Positions 35,436 through 43,712 of a stretch of 64,000 nt of DNA are shown piece after piece; position 1 is the first letter of the stretch, and each line of letters starts with the position of its first letter. Location of the stretch: positions 50,388 to 114,387 of the forward strand of contig MKUN01000014.1 in the NCBI GenBank assembly GCA_001897835.1. The letters run 5' to 3'. Both the position numbers and the translations under genes were made by a program. The notes beneath the pieces are model-generated. The model saw only the letters and a program-made list of their open reading frames with translations. It made no database searches and was not told where the DNA came from. The DNA is from Bacteroidetes bacterium 46-16. GTDB lineage: Bacteria; Bacteroidota; Bacteroidia; Chitinophagales; Chitinophagaceae.

Positions 35436-37835
35436 ATGCGCCCAATGCGTGCTTTGATACCGGTATTGATCACTGTTGCTCTCGTGTACCTGCTGGACCG
35501 GCCTATAGGTTCTTTACCTGCTTTGGGTAAGCTGCTCGACCCGGTAAAAGGGTGGGCCGCAAATGCAGAACCTGCAGGGAAAGATTTTTCAGGAAATATA
35601 GTATTGCCGTCATTACATGCCCCGGTAAGCGTATGGTATGATGAATATATGGTGCCGCACATACATGCTGCAAATGAGCATGATGCCTATTATGTACAAG
35701 GGTATATACATGCTTACTTCAGGCTGTGGCAAATGGACTTGCAGACAAGAGCCGCAGGTGGGCGGGTGAGCGAAGTGATCGGGGAGAAGGCGCTGGACTT
35801 TGACCGTAAGCAACGGCGAAAAGGTATGGTATATGGTGCAGAACGATCGCTTGAGGTCATAGAGCAGGACCCGCGTACCAAAGAAATGCTGGATGCTTAT
35901 ACAGCAGGCGTAAATGAGTACATAGACAAGCTGGAATACCGCGACTACCCGCTGGAGTATAAGCTTATGGACTTTGCCCCGGAAGAATGGACTAACCTGA
36001 AGACATCATTGCTCATGAAGTATATGGCCGATGACCTTACAGGATATACCGAAGATATAGAGCTGAGCCTGCTGCGTGATATGCTACCCCCTGAGACCTT
36101 TGCCATGCTATATCCTGGGCGCGATTATAGCAGCACGCCTGTGATACCGGAAGGAACACATTTTGACCAGGCATTGTACAAACAGGCAGAGGTGCCCGCC
36201 GGTGACCTATGGGCACACTTAACTGCTACAGACTTTGAACCGGCTAAAGAAAGTAATGAGGGCAAAGGCAGTAATAACTGGGCTGTTAGCGGGGTGCATA
36301 CGCAGAGCGGTGCCCCTATACTTTGCGATGATCCTCATTTGGGACTTAATCTCCCTTCTTTATGGTACCAGGTGCAGTTACAGACACCCACAATGAATGT
36401 ATACGGGGTATCGCTGCCCGGCGCACCAGGCATAGTGATCGGTTTCAATGATAGTATCTCCTGGGGTTTTACCAATAACTACCGTGATGTAAAAGACTTT
36501 TATGCAATAGACCCTGCCCCGGGTAATAAAGATGCTTACCTATTCGACGGTAAGGCAGTGCCGTATAAGGAAAGGATAGAACGTATAGCGGTGAAAGGAA
36601 AACCTATTTTTATAGATACGGTAAATTATACCATACATGGGCCGGTGATGTATGATGCACATTTCAAAGGACCTGGCGGACTGAAAAAGCCTATAGCGCT
36701 ATGCTGGATGGGGCATAAGGCCAGCAATGAGATGCTGGCACTGTATATGGTGAACCATGCCTGGAATTATATGGAGTTCACAGATGCGATCATACATTTT
36801 CAATGCCCTGCCCAGAATATGGTATATGCCGACTGCGCCGGAAACATAGCTATGTGGGGGCAGGGCCAGTTCATAGACAAATGGAAGGACCAGGGACGTT
36901 ATGTAATGGAGGGCCGCGACAGCAGCACACTGTGGGGGCAGCCTATACCACCGCAAGAGAACCCACATGCGCTCAACCCCGCACAGGGATTTGTAAGCTC
37001 GGCCAACCAGACCGTCACGGACAGCACTTATCCTTATTGGTATAATGGTTATTTCTACCAGCTTAGGGCATGGCGGCTCAACGAATTGCTAAGCAAGGTC
37101 AGCAATGCTACTGTGCAGGATATGATGGCCATACAGCAGGATGTGCATTCATATCTTGCCGAGCATACACTCCCCATCATGCTGCGCTATGTGCAGGCCA
37201 ATGACAAGCATATTGAAGAACTGAAAAAATGGGACTATAATTTAAATGCAGAAAGTACGGTGGCCACTGTTTACCAGCTATGGTGGTATTACTTGTATAA
37301 GGACATGTGGAAGGATATGCTGGCTAAAGACCCGGTGCCTTTGGCGCCTTTGCCAGAGCGGACCATGGAATTAATGATACAAAGCGACAGTGCCATACAA
37401 TATCACCTGCAGCCCAGCCTGGGTAAGCTGGCTGCAGTGATCAACATGAGCTATAAAGAAGCACAGGATAGCTTGAGCAAACTTGAAAAAACGAACTCCT
37501 TACAATGGTATAAAGCTAAGAACACTACGATAAAACACCTGGCCAAACTGCCGGCTTTCAGCTATGAAGAACGAAAGATAGGCGGTTGGGGCAATGTGCT
37601 GAATGCTGCCAAGGGCGATCATGGGCCTTCATGGCGCATGGTGGTGCAGATGACCCAAGGCATAGAAGCATATGGCATATACCCGGGTGGTCAGAGTGGT
37701 AACCCCGGTAGTAAATATTATGCTACATTCATAGACGACTGGACCAACGGGAAATATCACCGGCTGAATTTTTTAAAGAACTCCTCGCAAAAGGACAGCA
37801 GTATAAAATACACCTGGACGATACAAAACAAATAA
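35436..37835 (+). CDS. Penicillin acylase family protein (Ntn hydrolase)
   Basis: A 799-aa amidohydrolase precursor with an N-terminal hydrophobic segment (residues 6-22). The self-cleavage site is GKGSNNWAVSG with nucleophile Ser279, as in penicillin G acylase and acyl-homoserine-lactone acylases; the small chain would be upstream and the large chain downstream. Further family landmarks are HLGLNLPSLWYQVQL and FTNNYRDVKDFY. The natural substrate may be an N-acyl amino acid, a beta-lactam or AHL; it cannot be chosen here. The small membrane gene starts 1 nt after the stop. Confidence 0.93.
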   Translation: MRPMRALIPVLITVALVYLLDRPIGSLPALGKLLDPVKGWAANAEPAGKDFSGNIVLPSLHAPVSVWYDEYMVPHIHAANEHDAYYVQGYIHAYFRLWQMDLQTRAAGGRVSEVIGEKALDFDRKQRRKGMVYGAERSLEVIEQDPRTKEMLDAYTAGVNEYIDKLEYRDYPLEYKLMDFAPEEWTNLKTSLLMKYMADDLTGYTEDIELSLLRDMLPPETFAMLYPGRDYSSTPVIPEGTHFDQALYKQAEVPAGDLWAHLTATDFEPAKESNEGKGSNNWAVSGVHTQSGAPILCDDPHLGLNLPSLWYQVQLQTPTMNVYGVSLPGAPGIVIGFNDSISWGFTNNYRDVKDFYAIDPAPGNKDAYLFDGKAVPYKERIERIAVKGKPIFIDTVNYTIHGPVMYDAHFKGPGGLKKPIALCWMGHKASNEMLALYMVNHAWNYMEFTDAIIHFQCPAQNMVYADCAGNIAMWGQGQFIDKWKDQGRYVMEGRDSSTLWGQPIPPQENPHALNPAQGFVSSANQTVTDSTYPYWYNGYFYQLRAWRLNELLSKVSNATVQDMMAIQQDVHSYLAEHTLPIMLRYVQANDKHIEELKKWDYNLNAESTVATVYQLWWYYLYKDMWKDMLAKDPVPLAPLPERTMELMIQSDSAIQYHLQPSLGKLAAVINMSYKEAQDSLSKLEKTNSLQWYKAKNTTIKHLAKLPAFSYEERKIGGWGNVLNAAKGDHGPSWRMVVQMTQGIEAYGIYPGGQSGNPGSKYYATFIDDWTNGKYHRLNFLKNSSQKDSSIKYTWTIQNK

Positions 37836-37836
37836 G

Positions 37837-38172
37837 ATGCGTTTTATAAGTACCATATTATTAACCACAATACTTGCAGCCATCAGTGCAAGTTTCCTGC
37901 CATGGTGGATAATTGCAGTTGCAGCTTTTGTAGTTGCCTTGCTGTTGCCTCAAAAAATGGGTAAAGCATTTTTGTCGGGCTTCCTGGGTATTTTCATTTT
38001 TTGGCTAAGCTGCTCATTATATGCCGATATTGCCAACCAGCACATCCTTTCCGGCAGGATGGCGCAGCTATTTCACCTGCCGGGTTATGGCTTGTTCCTC
38101 ATCGTAGCAGCAGCAGTTGGCGGCATTGTCGGTGGTTTTGCTGCATGGGGTGGTGCAGCGTTGCGGCAATAA
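37837..38172 (+). CDS. Small hydrophobic membrane protein, unknown
   Basis: A 111-aa protein that is hydrophobic over most of its length, with three to four helices (about 4-22, 24-42, 47-66, 84-108) and a Gly-rich last helix (AAAVGGIVGGFAAWGGAAL). No family recognised. It begins 1 nt after the penicillin-acylase stop, so it is co-transcribed and possibly coupled. It may belong functionally with the acylase, but nothing in the sequence shows how. Confidence 0.7.
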   Translation: MRFISTILLTTILAAISASFLPWWIIAVAAFVVALLLPQKMGKAFLSGFLGIFIFWLSCSLYADIANQHILSGRMAQLFHLPGYGLFLIVAAAVGGIVGGFAAWGGAALRQ

Positions 38173-38190
38173 ATGCCCGGCGTAGTTAGG

Positions 38191-38769
38191 TTACTGTGTT
38201 TTCTTTTTCTCCCTCATATATTTCATTCCATCGGCCCAGAATGCCAACTCTTTTAGCAATATGCCCAGGCCTTTGTTATGTATGTCTGTTGCATTGAATT
38301 TCCCGTCGGCATCTATGAATTGGGTAAAGAAGGGTATAGGTACCGATTCTGCAAGCGGCATCATCTTTTGCGCTGTTATCACCTGCTTGAGCGATTGTGC
38401 GGCACGGAGGCCTCCTGATACACCCCCATAACTTACTATGGCCATAGGCTTATAGTTCCACTCGTTATACAGGTAATCCATTGCGTTCTTCAGCGAGGCC
38501 GGAATGGAAAAGTTATATTCGCTGGTCACCACTATGTAGGCATCACCCTCATTTATTTTTGCGCTCCAGTCTTTAGTATGCTGGTGCTGGTATTTCTGCA
38601 GGCGGGGATGTTCGGGTTCGTCGAGGAAGGGCAGGTTGATCTCGGCCAGGTCTACCAGTTCCGTATCGAATTCATTGTGTGTTTTGGCTACATCATAAAC
38701 CCATGAGGCTATAGAAGGCCCCTTCCTGCCGGGGCGCGTACTTGCAATTATTATCTTTAGGTTGAACAT
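38191..38769 (-). CDS. NADPH-dependent FMN reductase-like flavoprotein
   Basis: A 192-aa protein from ATG 38769 (NLKIIIASTRPGRKGPSIASWVYDVA), the flavodoxin-fold start of the NADPH-dependent FMN reductase family. The FMN-contact loop STRPGRKG, the mid VTSEYNFSIPASLKNAMDYLYNEW and SYGGVSGG are all present. These enzymes reduce quinones, azo dyes or chromate-like substrates. An in-frame upstream start at 38805 is less likely. It lies 71 bp after the start of the phosphatase gene on the same strand. A second family member is at 58979-59479. Confidence 0.9.
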   Translation of the reverse strand: MFNLKIIIASTRPGRKGPSIASWVYDVAKTHNEFDTELVDLAEINLPFLDEPEHPRLQKYQHQHTKDWSAKINEGDAYIVVTSEYNFSIPASLKNAMDYLYNEWNYKPMAIVSYGGVSGGLRAAQSLKQVITAQKMMPLAESVPIPFFTQFIDADGKFNATDIHNKGLGILLKELAFWADGMKYMREKKKTQ

Positions 38770-38840
38770 AGTTATCCCTGTATTTGTAGGGACAAAGGTA
38801 GGCACTATCGTTCTTATGCTATTTTATACCCCTAAAGGGA

Positions 38841-40466
38841 TTATTTATACATATCGGTAATTACATGGCCTATACAACCATTGGGCATCTGTATATGCAG
38901 CATTGCGGCCACTGTTGCAGCTATGTCTGTCATATATACGGTGTGATGCGACTCGCCACGGGGCACATGCCAGCCATAGAACAATAGTGGTATATGTGTG
39001 TCATAAGGATTCCAGGTACCATGAGTAGTGCCCGTTGGCGCATAGCCATCATACCAGCCGGGGTTAAGCACAGCCTCTATGCAACCGCTGCGCTTGCTGT
39101 TATAGCCATTAACGATCATGGTTTTGATCGGTTCGGGAACACTGTTTACGTTCATCTGTTCCATATCAACGGCATAGGCTACCTGGGGCTGTAGTTTCAG
39201 CCACTTAATTATAGCTGCTTTTATCTTATCCCTGTCAGCATGTGCTGCTTTTATTCCCTGCTCATTAAGATAAACCTGGTAATTGGTATATGCATTGATC
39301 AGCCCGTCTTTATGAAATTGTTTCTTTAAATATGCATTCATTTCTTTTTGCAGGTTTTGCTCCGATTCGTTGCCTGCCGGCATATTGATGTCCTGCATGT
39401 ATTGTGCATTATGTGCGGCCCCGTGGTCGGCGGTCAGGAAGAGCAGGTAATTACCATTCCCTACATGCTCATCAAGATAATCGAGGAAAGATGCGATACT
39501 GCGATCGAGGCGCAGGTAAACATCTTCCGCTTCCATAGAGTTAGGTGTGAACTGGTGACCTATATAATCGGTGTTGGAAAGGCTCACGCAAAGAAAGTCG
39601 GTGTAGTCGTCTCGTCCCAACTCCTCACCTGCTATACATGCTTTGGCCATCTTCAGCGTTAATGTATTACCTGCAGGCAGCATGCGCACAGCACTGTAGT
39701 TTTTGCCGGGCCTGTCTTTCGCCAGGTGTGGGAATACGGGTTCTTTTTCTCCCTTCATTGCACCTTCATAGGGGTTTTTGTCGCTCAGGCTTTGGGTATA
39801 CGCACTTTTGTTGTACAGTAAATCCCAGTCTTCCTTCATATACCTGTCTGCATAGCGCTTGTTGTTGAAGTCCCTGGCCCAGCCGGGTAATTGCTGTGCA
39901 TAATAAGTGCTGGTGATGAAATTGCCGGTGCTGTCATCGAACCAATATGCGGCATTGGCCAAATGGCCTGCAGGGAGTATGCTTCCGCGGTCCTTAATAG
40001 CTACGCCATATACCCGTGATTGGAAATTGGTCGCAAGCCTTAACTCATCGGTAACGGTGCTGGCCAGCAGGTTACGGGGGCTCATCATGCCCGCCTTCCT
40101 GCTCCCGTCTACAGGCAATACGCTGGTGTCTTCGGCGCAGTACCAGCTGCGTCCGCTGATATTATCTATCCAGTCGTTGGCAGCAATGCCATGTATAGAT
40201 GGTACCGAACCGGTATAAATACAGCTATGACCGGGCCCTGTGAATGAAGGCAGGTAATTGAGCATAGTGTTCTGGCAGGCAAAGCCCTCATTGAGCAGGC
40301 GCTTAAAACCATCATTACTATATAGGTCATAATAACGATATAAGTAATCCCAGCGCATCTGGTCAACAACGATGCCCACGACCAGTTTGGGCCGTGCAAC
40401 CTGGTTGTGTTGTGCAAATAGCGGGAAATAAATGAATAGTGTTAAAAAAGATAGAATACGTCGCAT
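38841..40466 (-). CDS. PafA-like alkaline phosphatase
   Basis: A 541-aa periplasmic phosphatase from ATG 40466, with a signal peptide (ILSFLTLFIYFPLFAQ). Metal ligand Asp35 is in VVGIVVDQMRWD, nucleophile Thr76 in SFTGPGHSCIYTG, and the zinc residues in LTADHGAAH. The IKDRGSILPAGH motif carries the Lys and Arg described in the Thr-type phosphatase PafA of Chryseobacterium, and length and order agree with PafA. It releases phosphate from monoesters outside the inner membrane. It is divergent from the alpha-oxoamine synthase gene. Confidence 0.9.
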   Translation of the reverse strand: MRRILSFLTLFIYFPLFAQHNQVARPKLVVGIVVDQMRWDYLYRYYDLYSNDGFKRLLNEGFACQNTMLNYLPSFTGPGHSCIYTGSVPSIHGIAANDWIDNISGRSWYCAEDTSVLPVDGSRKAGMMSPRNLLASTVTDELRLATNFQSRVYGVAIKDRGSILPAGHLANAAYWFDDSTGNFITSTYYAQQLPGWARDFNNKRYADRYMKEDWDLLYNKSAYTQSLSDKNPYEGAMKGEKEPVFPHLAKDRPGKNYSAVRMLPAGNTLTLKMAKACIAGEELGRDDYTDFLCVSLSNTDYIGHQFTPNSMEAEDVYLRLDRSIASFLDYLDEHVGNGNYLLFLTADHGAAHNAQYMQDINMPAGNESEQNLQKEMNAYLKKQFHKDGLINAYTNYQVYLNEQGIKAAHADRDKIKAAIIKWLKLQPQVAYAVDMEQMNVNSVPEPIKTMIVNGYNSKRSGCIEAVLNPGWYDGYAPTGTTHGTWNPYDTHIPLLFYGWHVPRGESHHTVYMTDIAATVAAMLHIQMPNGCIGHVITDMYK

Positions 40467-40574
40467 GGATAATGTGATATGAGTTACAAAAATGCAATAC
40501 AATATTCATTTGGCGCGTTATTTTTTTATAATTTCGCCGATTATTATTTTGTCCCAAAAACGAAACAGATATAT

Positions 40575-41837
40575 ATGGATATTTTTGCCAAATTTGAGAA
40601 ACGCCTCGGACCGATCGGAGATTATGCGGAAAAAGCCCCGGGGTATTTTGCATTCCCCAAGCTGGAAGGTGAGATAGCGAACAGGATGAAATTTCGTGGT
40701 AAGGAAAAGATAGTGTGGAGCCTGAACAATTACCTTGGGTTGGCAAACCATCCTGAAGTGCGTAAGGCCGATGCCGAAGCTGCGGCAAAGTATGGCCTGG
40801 CTACGCCGATGGGCGCGCGAATGATGAGTGGTAATACGGACAAGCACGAAGAACTGGAGCGAGAACTGTCCCGGTTCATAGGCAAGGAAGATGCGATGCT
40901 GTTCAACTATGGTTACCAGGGCATGGTATCGGCGATCGACAGCCTTTGTGGCCGACACGATGTGGTGGTATACGATGCGGAATCGCATGCCTGTATCATA
41001 GACGGCCTGCGGCTGATACCCAGCCACCGGTATGTTTATAAGCATAATGACGTGGAAGATTGCGAAAAGCAACTGCAGCGTGCCGCTAAAATGATAGAAG
41101 GCACAGGCGGTGGTATCCTTGTGATCACCGAAGGGGTCTTCGGCATGTCGGGCAACCAGGGCAGGATAAAAGAGATAGCTGCGCTCAAATCCAAATACGA
41201 GTTCCGTCTTTTCGTCGACGATGCTCATGGATTTGGCACCATGGGCAAGACAGGTGCAGGGATAGGTGATGAGCAGGATTGTATAGACGACATAGATATT
41301 TACTTCTCCACTTTTGCAAAGTCAATGGCCAGCATAGGCGGTTTCCTGGCTGCCGATAAGCGTGTGCTTACCTACCTGCGCTATAATATGCGTTCACAGG
41401 TATTTGCCAAATCACTGCCACTGCCAATAGTAGTGGGTAATATGAAGCGCCTGGAGCTGCTGCGCACACAGCCTGAGCTGCGTGAGAAGCTCTGGCATAA
41501 TGTGAACAGGTTACAGAACGGCCTTAAAGAAAGGGGCTTTGATATTGGTACTACCAATACACCTGTTACGCCGGTGCTCATGAGTGGTGGCTTGTTCGAT
41601 GCTACACAGCTGATATTTGACATGCGCGAGAACTATAATATTTTCTGTTCGGTGGTAGTATATCCCGTGGTGCCCAAAGGTGTTATCATCCTGCGCCTGA
41701 TACCTACGGCTGCGCATACCGATGAAGATATAGATGAAACACTGGCAGCATTCAGCACACTGCGCGAAAAGCTGGAAAACAAAGTTTACCCGCAGGAAAT
41801 GCCATCCATCAACGGGACGGCTGCTGTGCCTGCATGA
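40575..41837 (+). CDS. Alpha-oxoamine synthase-family PLP enzyme
   Basis: A 420-aa enzyme from ATG 40575 (DIFAKFEKRLGPIGDYAEK). Fold type I, alpha-oxoamine synthase group: NNYLGLANHP (51-60), ESHAC with His138 stacking on PLP, DDAHGFG (215-221), and the PLP-lysine Lys249 in STFAKSMASIGG. The group includes serine palmitoyltransferase, 8-amino-7-oxononanoate synthase, 2-amino-3-ketobutyrate-CoA ligase and CqsA. Serine palmitoyltransferase is a reasonable guess for a Bacteroidota cell that makes sphingolipids, but the N-terminus differs from the Sphingobacterium enzyme. It is followed by a terminator. Confidence 0.88.
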   Translation: MDIFAKFEKRLGPIGDYAEKAPGYFAFPKLEGEIANRMKFRGKEKIVWSLNNYLGLANHPEVRKADAEAAAKYGLATPMGARMMSGNTDKHEELERELSRFIGKEDAMLFNYGYQGMVSAIDSLCGRHDVVVYDAESHACIIDGLRLIPSHRYVYKHNDVEDCEKQLQRAAKMIEGTGGGILVITEGVFGMSGNQGRIKEIAALKSKYEFRLFVDDAHGFGTMGKTGAGIGDEQDCIDDIDIYFSTFAKSMASIGGFLAADKRVLTYLRYNMRSQVFAKSLPLPIVVGNMKRLELLRTQPELREKLWHNVNRLQNGLKERGFDIGTTNTPVTPVLMSGGLFDATQLIFDMRENYNIFCSVVVYPVVPKGVIILRLIPTAAHTDEDIDETLAAFSTLREKLENKVYPQEMPSINGTAAVPA

Positions 41838-41858
41838 TAATATTATCGTAATTATTTT

Positions 41859-41892
41859 AAAGCCATCCTTGTTATAAGGATGGCTTTTGTAT
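41859..41892 (+). terminator. Terminator of the alpha-oxoamine synthase gene
   Basis: AAAGCCATCCTT (41859-41870) pairs with AAGGATGGCTTT (41876-41887), followed by TGTATTTT. Confidence 0.9.
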
Positions 41893-41924
41893 TTTAGCAA
41901 GCATAAGAGATAAAGCAAGAAAGA

Positions 41925-42800
41925 ATGAAAGTATTTATAGCGGGTGCATCAGGACAGGTAGGTAGTAATTGTATGAAGCATTTTAAGGAGATGGGTTGGG
42001 ATGTGGTAGGTTCACATTTTTCATTTCCCACCGATGCCACTGTGTTTTACAATACACTTGAGCACGGTCACCCGGATAATTACGACATAGCAGCCTATGG
42101 CCCGGACGTGATCGTACATTGCGGCGCGATGACCCATGTGGACTATTGTGAAACGCACCCGGATGAAAGCTATATCAATACGGTACAAAGCACCATCAAC
42201 CTGGCGGGAGTTGCCCAAGGCTGTAGTGCTAAGCTTGTTTATATATCCACCGATTATGTCTTTGATGGCGTTGATGGCCCCTATCGTGAAGATGCACCTG
42301 TGAATCCTTTAAATGTATACGGACGGCATAAACTGGAAGCTGAGCAAACGGCACTGAAAGAGATCCCTAATGCATTGGTACTGCGTGTGACCAATGTATA
42401 TGGCAGGGAGATACGAGGAAGAAATTTTGTTGCCCGCATCGTAGAGCAGTGCCGGAATAAACAGAAGTTAACATTGAAACTTCCATACGATCAATATGCT
42501 TCACCAACCAATGCCTGGGATATAGCAAGGGCCATGTTCGTTTTGCTGCGCGATGCCAAGCAGGGGATATATCATATCGGTGGTACCGACTACATGAACA
42601 GGGTAGAGCTTGCACTGAGAGTACTCCAGTATTTTCCCGGTGCTGAGTATGAGTTGATCCCCATCAGTACCGCTGAGTTGAAACAGCCGGCTGCAAGACC
42701 CTTGCTTGGAGGTTTTATAAAAATGAAATTCAGTAGTGAATATCCCGATATGCTTTTCGGAAATGTGGATAGCTTTATGAAAGAACTATTGGATATTTAG
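41925..42800 (+). CDS. RmlD-like NAD(P)-dependent sugar-nucleotide reductase
   Basis: A 291-aa extended short-chain dehydrogenase. Rossmann motif GASGQVGS is at residues 7-14; catalytic STDYVFDG and the YGRHKLEAEQ Tyr-Lys pair are at about 110-145, in the order of dTDP-4-dehydrorhamnose reductase (RmlD). Without other rhamnose or polysaccharide genes nearby, the exact substrate is open. It begins 88 bp after the synthase and behind a terminator, so the two genes are not obviously one operon. Confidence 0.85.
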   Translation: MKVFIAGASGQVGSNCMKHFKEMGWDVVGSHFSFPTDATVFYNTLEHGHPDNYDIAAYGPDVIVHCGAMTHVDYCETHPDESYINTVQSTINLAGVAQGCSAKLVYISTDYVFDGVDGPYREDAPVNPLNVYGRHKLEAEQTALKEIPNALVLRVTNVYGREIRGRNFVARIVEQCRNKQKLTLKLPYDQYASPTNAWDIARAMFVLLRDAKQGIYHIGGTDYMNRVELALRVLQYFPGAEYELIPISTAELKQPAARPLLGGFIKMKFSSEYPDMLFGNVDSFMKELLDI

Positions 42801-42858
42801 TCCCGTCTTTTTGCTGGAAAAAAGCTGGCTCAAAATCTTGTTATTGAGCAAATAAAAA

Positions 42859-42885
42859 ACCGTCCGAACAATACGCCCGGACGGT
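42859..42885. terminator. Hairpin downstream of the RmlD-like gene
   Basis: ACCGTCCG (42859-42866) pairs with CGGACGGT (42878-42885), 58 bp after the stop, without a long T tract. The remaining gap to hsp20 (42886-43090) is AT-rich and holds a second small hairpin, GTACTTAC / GTAAGTAT, near 42891-42916. Confidence 0.5.
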
Positions 42886-43090
42886 AGGACTGTACTTACT
42901 AACCCATCGTAAGTATAGCAAATATCTGAAAAAGGTTTTGGAAATGAAAATAAAATTTTTCCGCATTTGTCTCTCTTCACGATAATTTAATGCTGCTATA
43001 ACTGCATTTAAAAATTCATAATCTTATGTTATGGTTGTTGTTTAGGTGACTTTTGCAACTTATTCATTTTTAAGCCTGTAGTTAATTTTA

Positions 43091-43162
43091 TTGACAAAGT
43101 GTCCTTTTTTTCATTCTTTTTTGACAAAATGGCGCATTTTTTTCATTGGTACGGGCTTTGAA
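43091..43162 (+). promoter_or_regulatory. Sigma-54-like promoter with two upstream activator-like sites, hsp20
   Basis: TTGGTACG (43146-43153), four bases, then TTTGAA (43157-43162) resembles the -24/-12 sigma-54 consensus (TTGGCACG-N4-TTGCA) with a C-to-T and one change in the -12 half. Upstream, TTGACAAAGTGTCC (43091-43104, containing the palindrome GACA-N3-TGTC) and the similar TTGACAAAATGGCG (43121-43134) are spaced 30 bp apart. The hsp20 ATG is at 43202. Confidence 0.5.
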
Positions 43163-43201
43163 TAAGGTAGTTCATAACCAAAAAACTAAAAAACATTATT
43201 T

Positions 43202-43639
43202 ATGTACAACAGGAAATACGGAATGATGCCAAGGGCATTCAGCGGATTGATGGAGGACATGCTCCCCGCACATTGGAACAAAATTTTTGCAGACGACAAA
43301 GGTGCTTATTCCTTTGTTCCGGTAAACATTAAAGAAACCGATGCAGCGTATGAACTGCATGTAATCGCGCCCGGCCTTAATAAGGAAGACTTTAAGGTGA
43401 ACCTCGACAAGGACATCCTGAGCATTTCTTTTGAGCACAAAGATGAGCAAAAGGAACAGGAAGAAGGCAAATGGCTGCGCAGCGAATATCACTTCCGCTC
43501 ATTCAAAAGGAGCTTTACCCTGAATGAAAAAGTGAATGCGGAAGGTATCAGTGCCAAATATAATGATGGTATACTTTTCATAACCCTGCCGAAGAAAGAA
43601 GCTGCTGAGCCTAAGAGCCAGCAAATAAGTGTGGCGTAA
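43202..43639 (+). CDS. Hsp20/alpha-crystallin small heat-shock protein
   Basis: A 145-aa small chaperone. The alpha-crystallin core is at about residues 38-130: VPVNIKETDAAYELHVIAPGLNKEDFKV, then RSEYHFRSFKRSFTL, then the near-C-terminal NDGILFITLPKKEA. IxI/V-type contacts may come from the tail QQISVA. It binds unfolded proteins under stress. An upstream region with sigma-54-like and UAS-like elements precedes it. It is convergent with the arginine decarboxylase gene, with a hairpin between. Confidence 0.95.
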   Translation: MYNRKYGMMPRAFSGLMEDMLPAHWNKIFADDKGAYSFVPVNIKETDAAYELHVIAPGLNKEDFKVNLDKDILSISFEHKDEQKEQEEGKWLRSEYHFRSFKRSFTLNEKVNAEGISAKYNDGILFITLPKKEAAEPKSQQISVA

Positions 43640-43665
43640 GATTGACAGAGTGGAGTAAGTAAGAA

Positions 43666-43697
43666 AAGGCGATGCATGTGCATCGCCTTTATTTTTT
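43666..43697. terminator. Bidirectional terminator between hsp20 and arginine decarboxylase
   Basis: AAGGCGATGCA (43666-43676) pairs with TGCATCGCCTT (43679-43689); TATTTTTTATC follows on the plus strand. Confidence 0.88.
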
Positions 43698-43712
43698 ATC
43701 ATGCAGGTTTTG

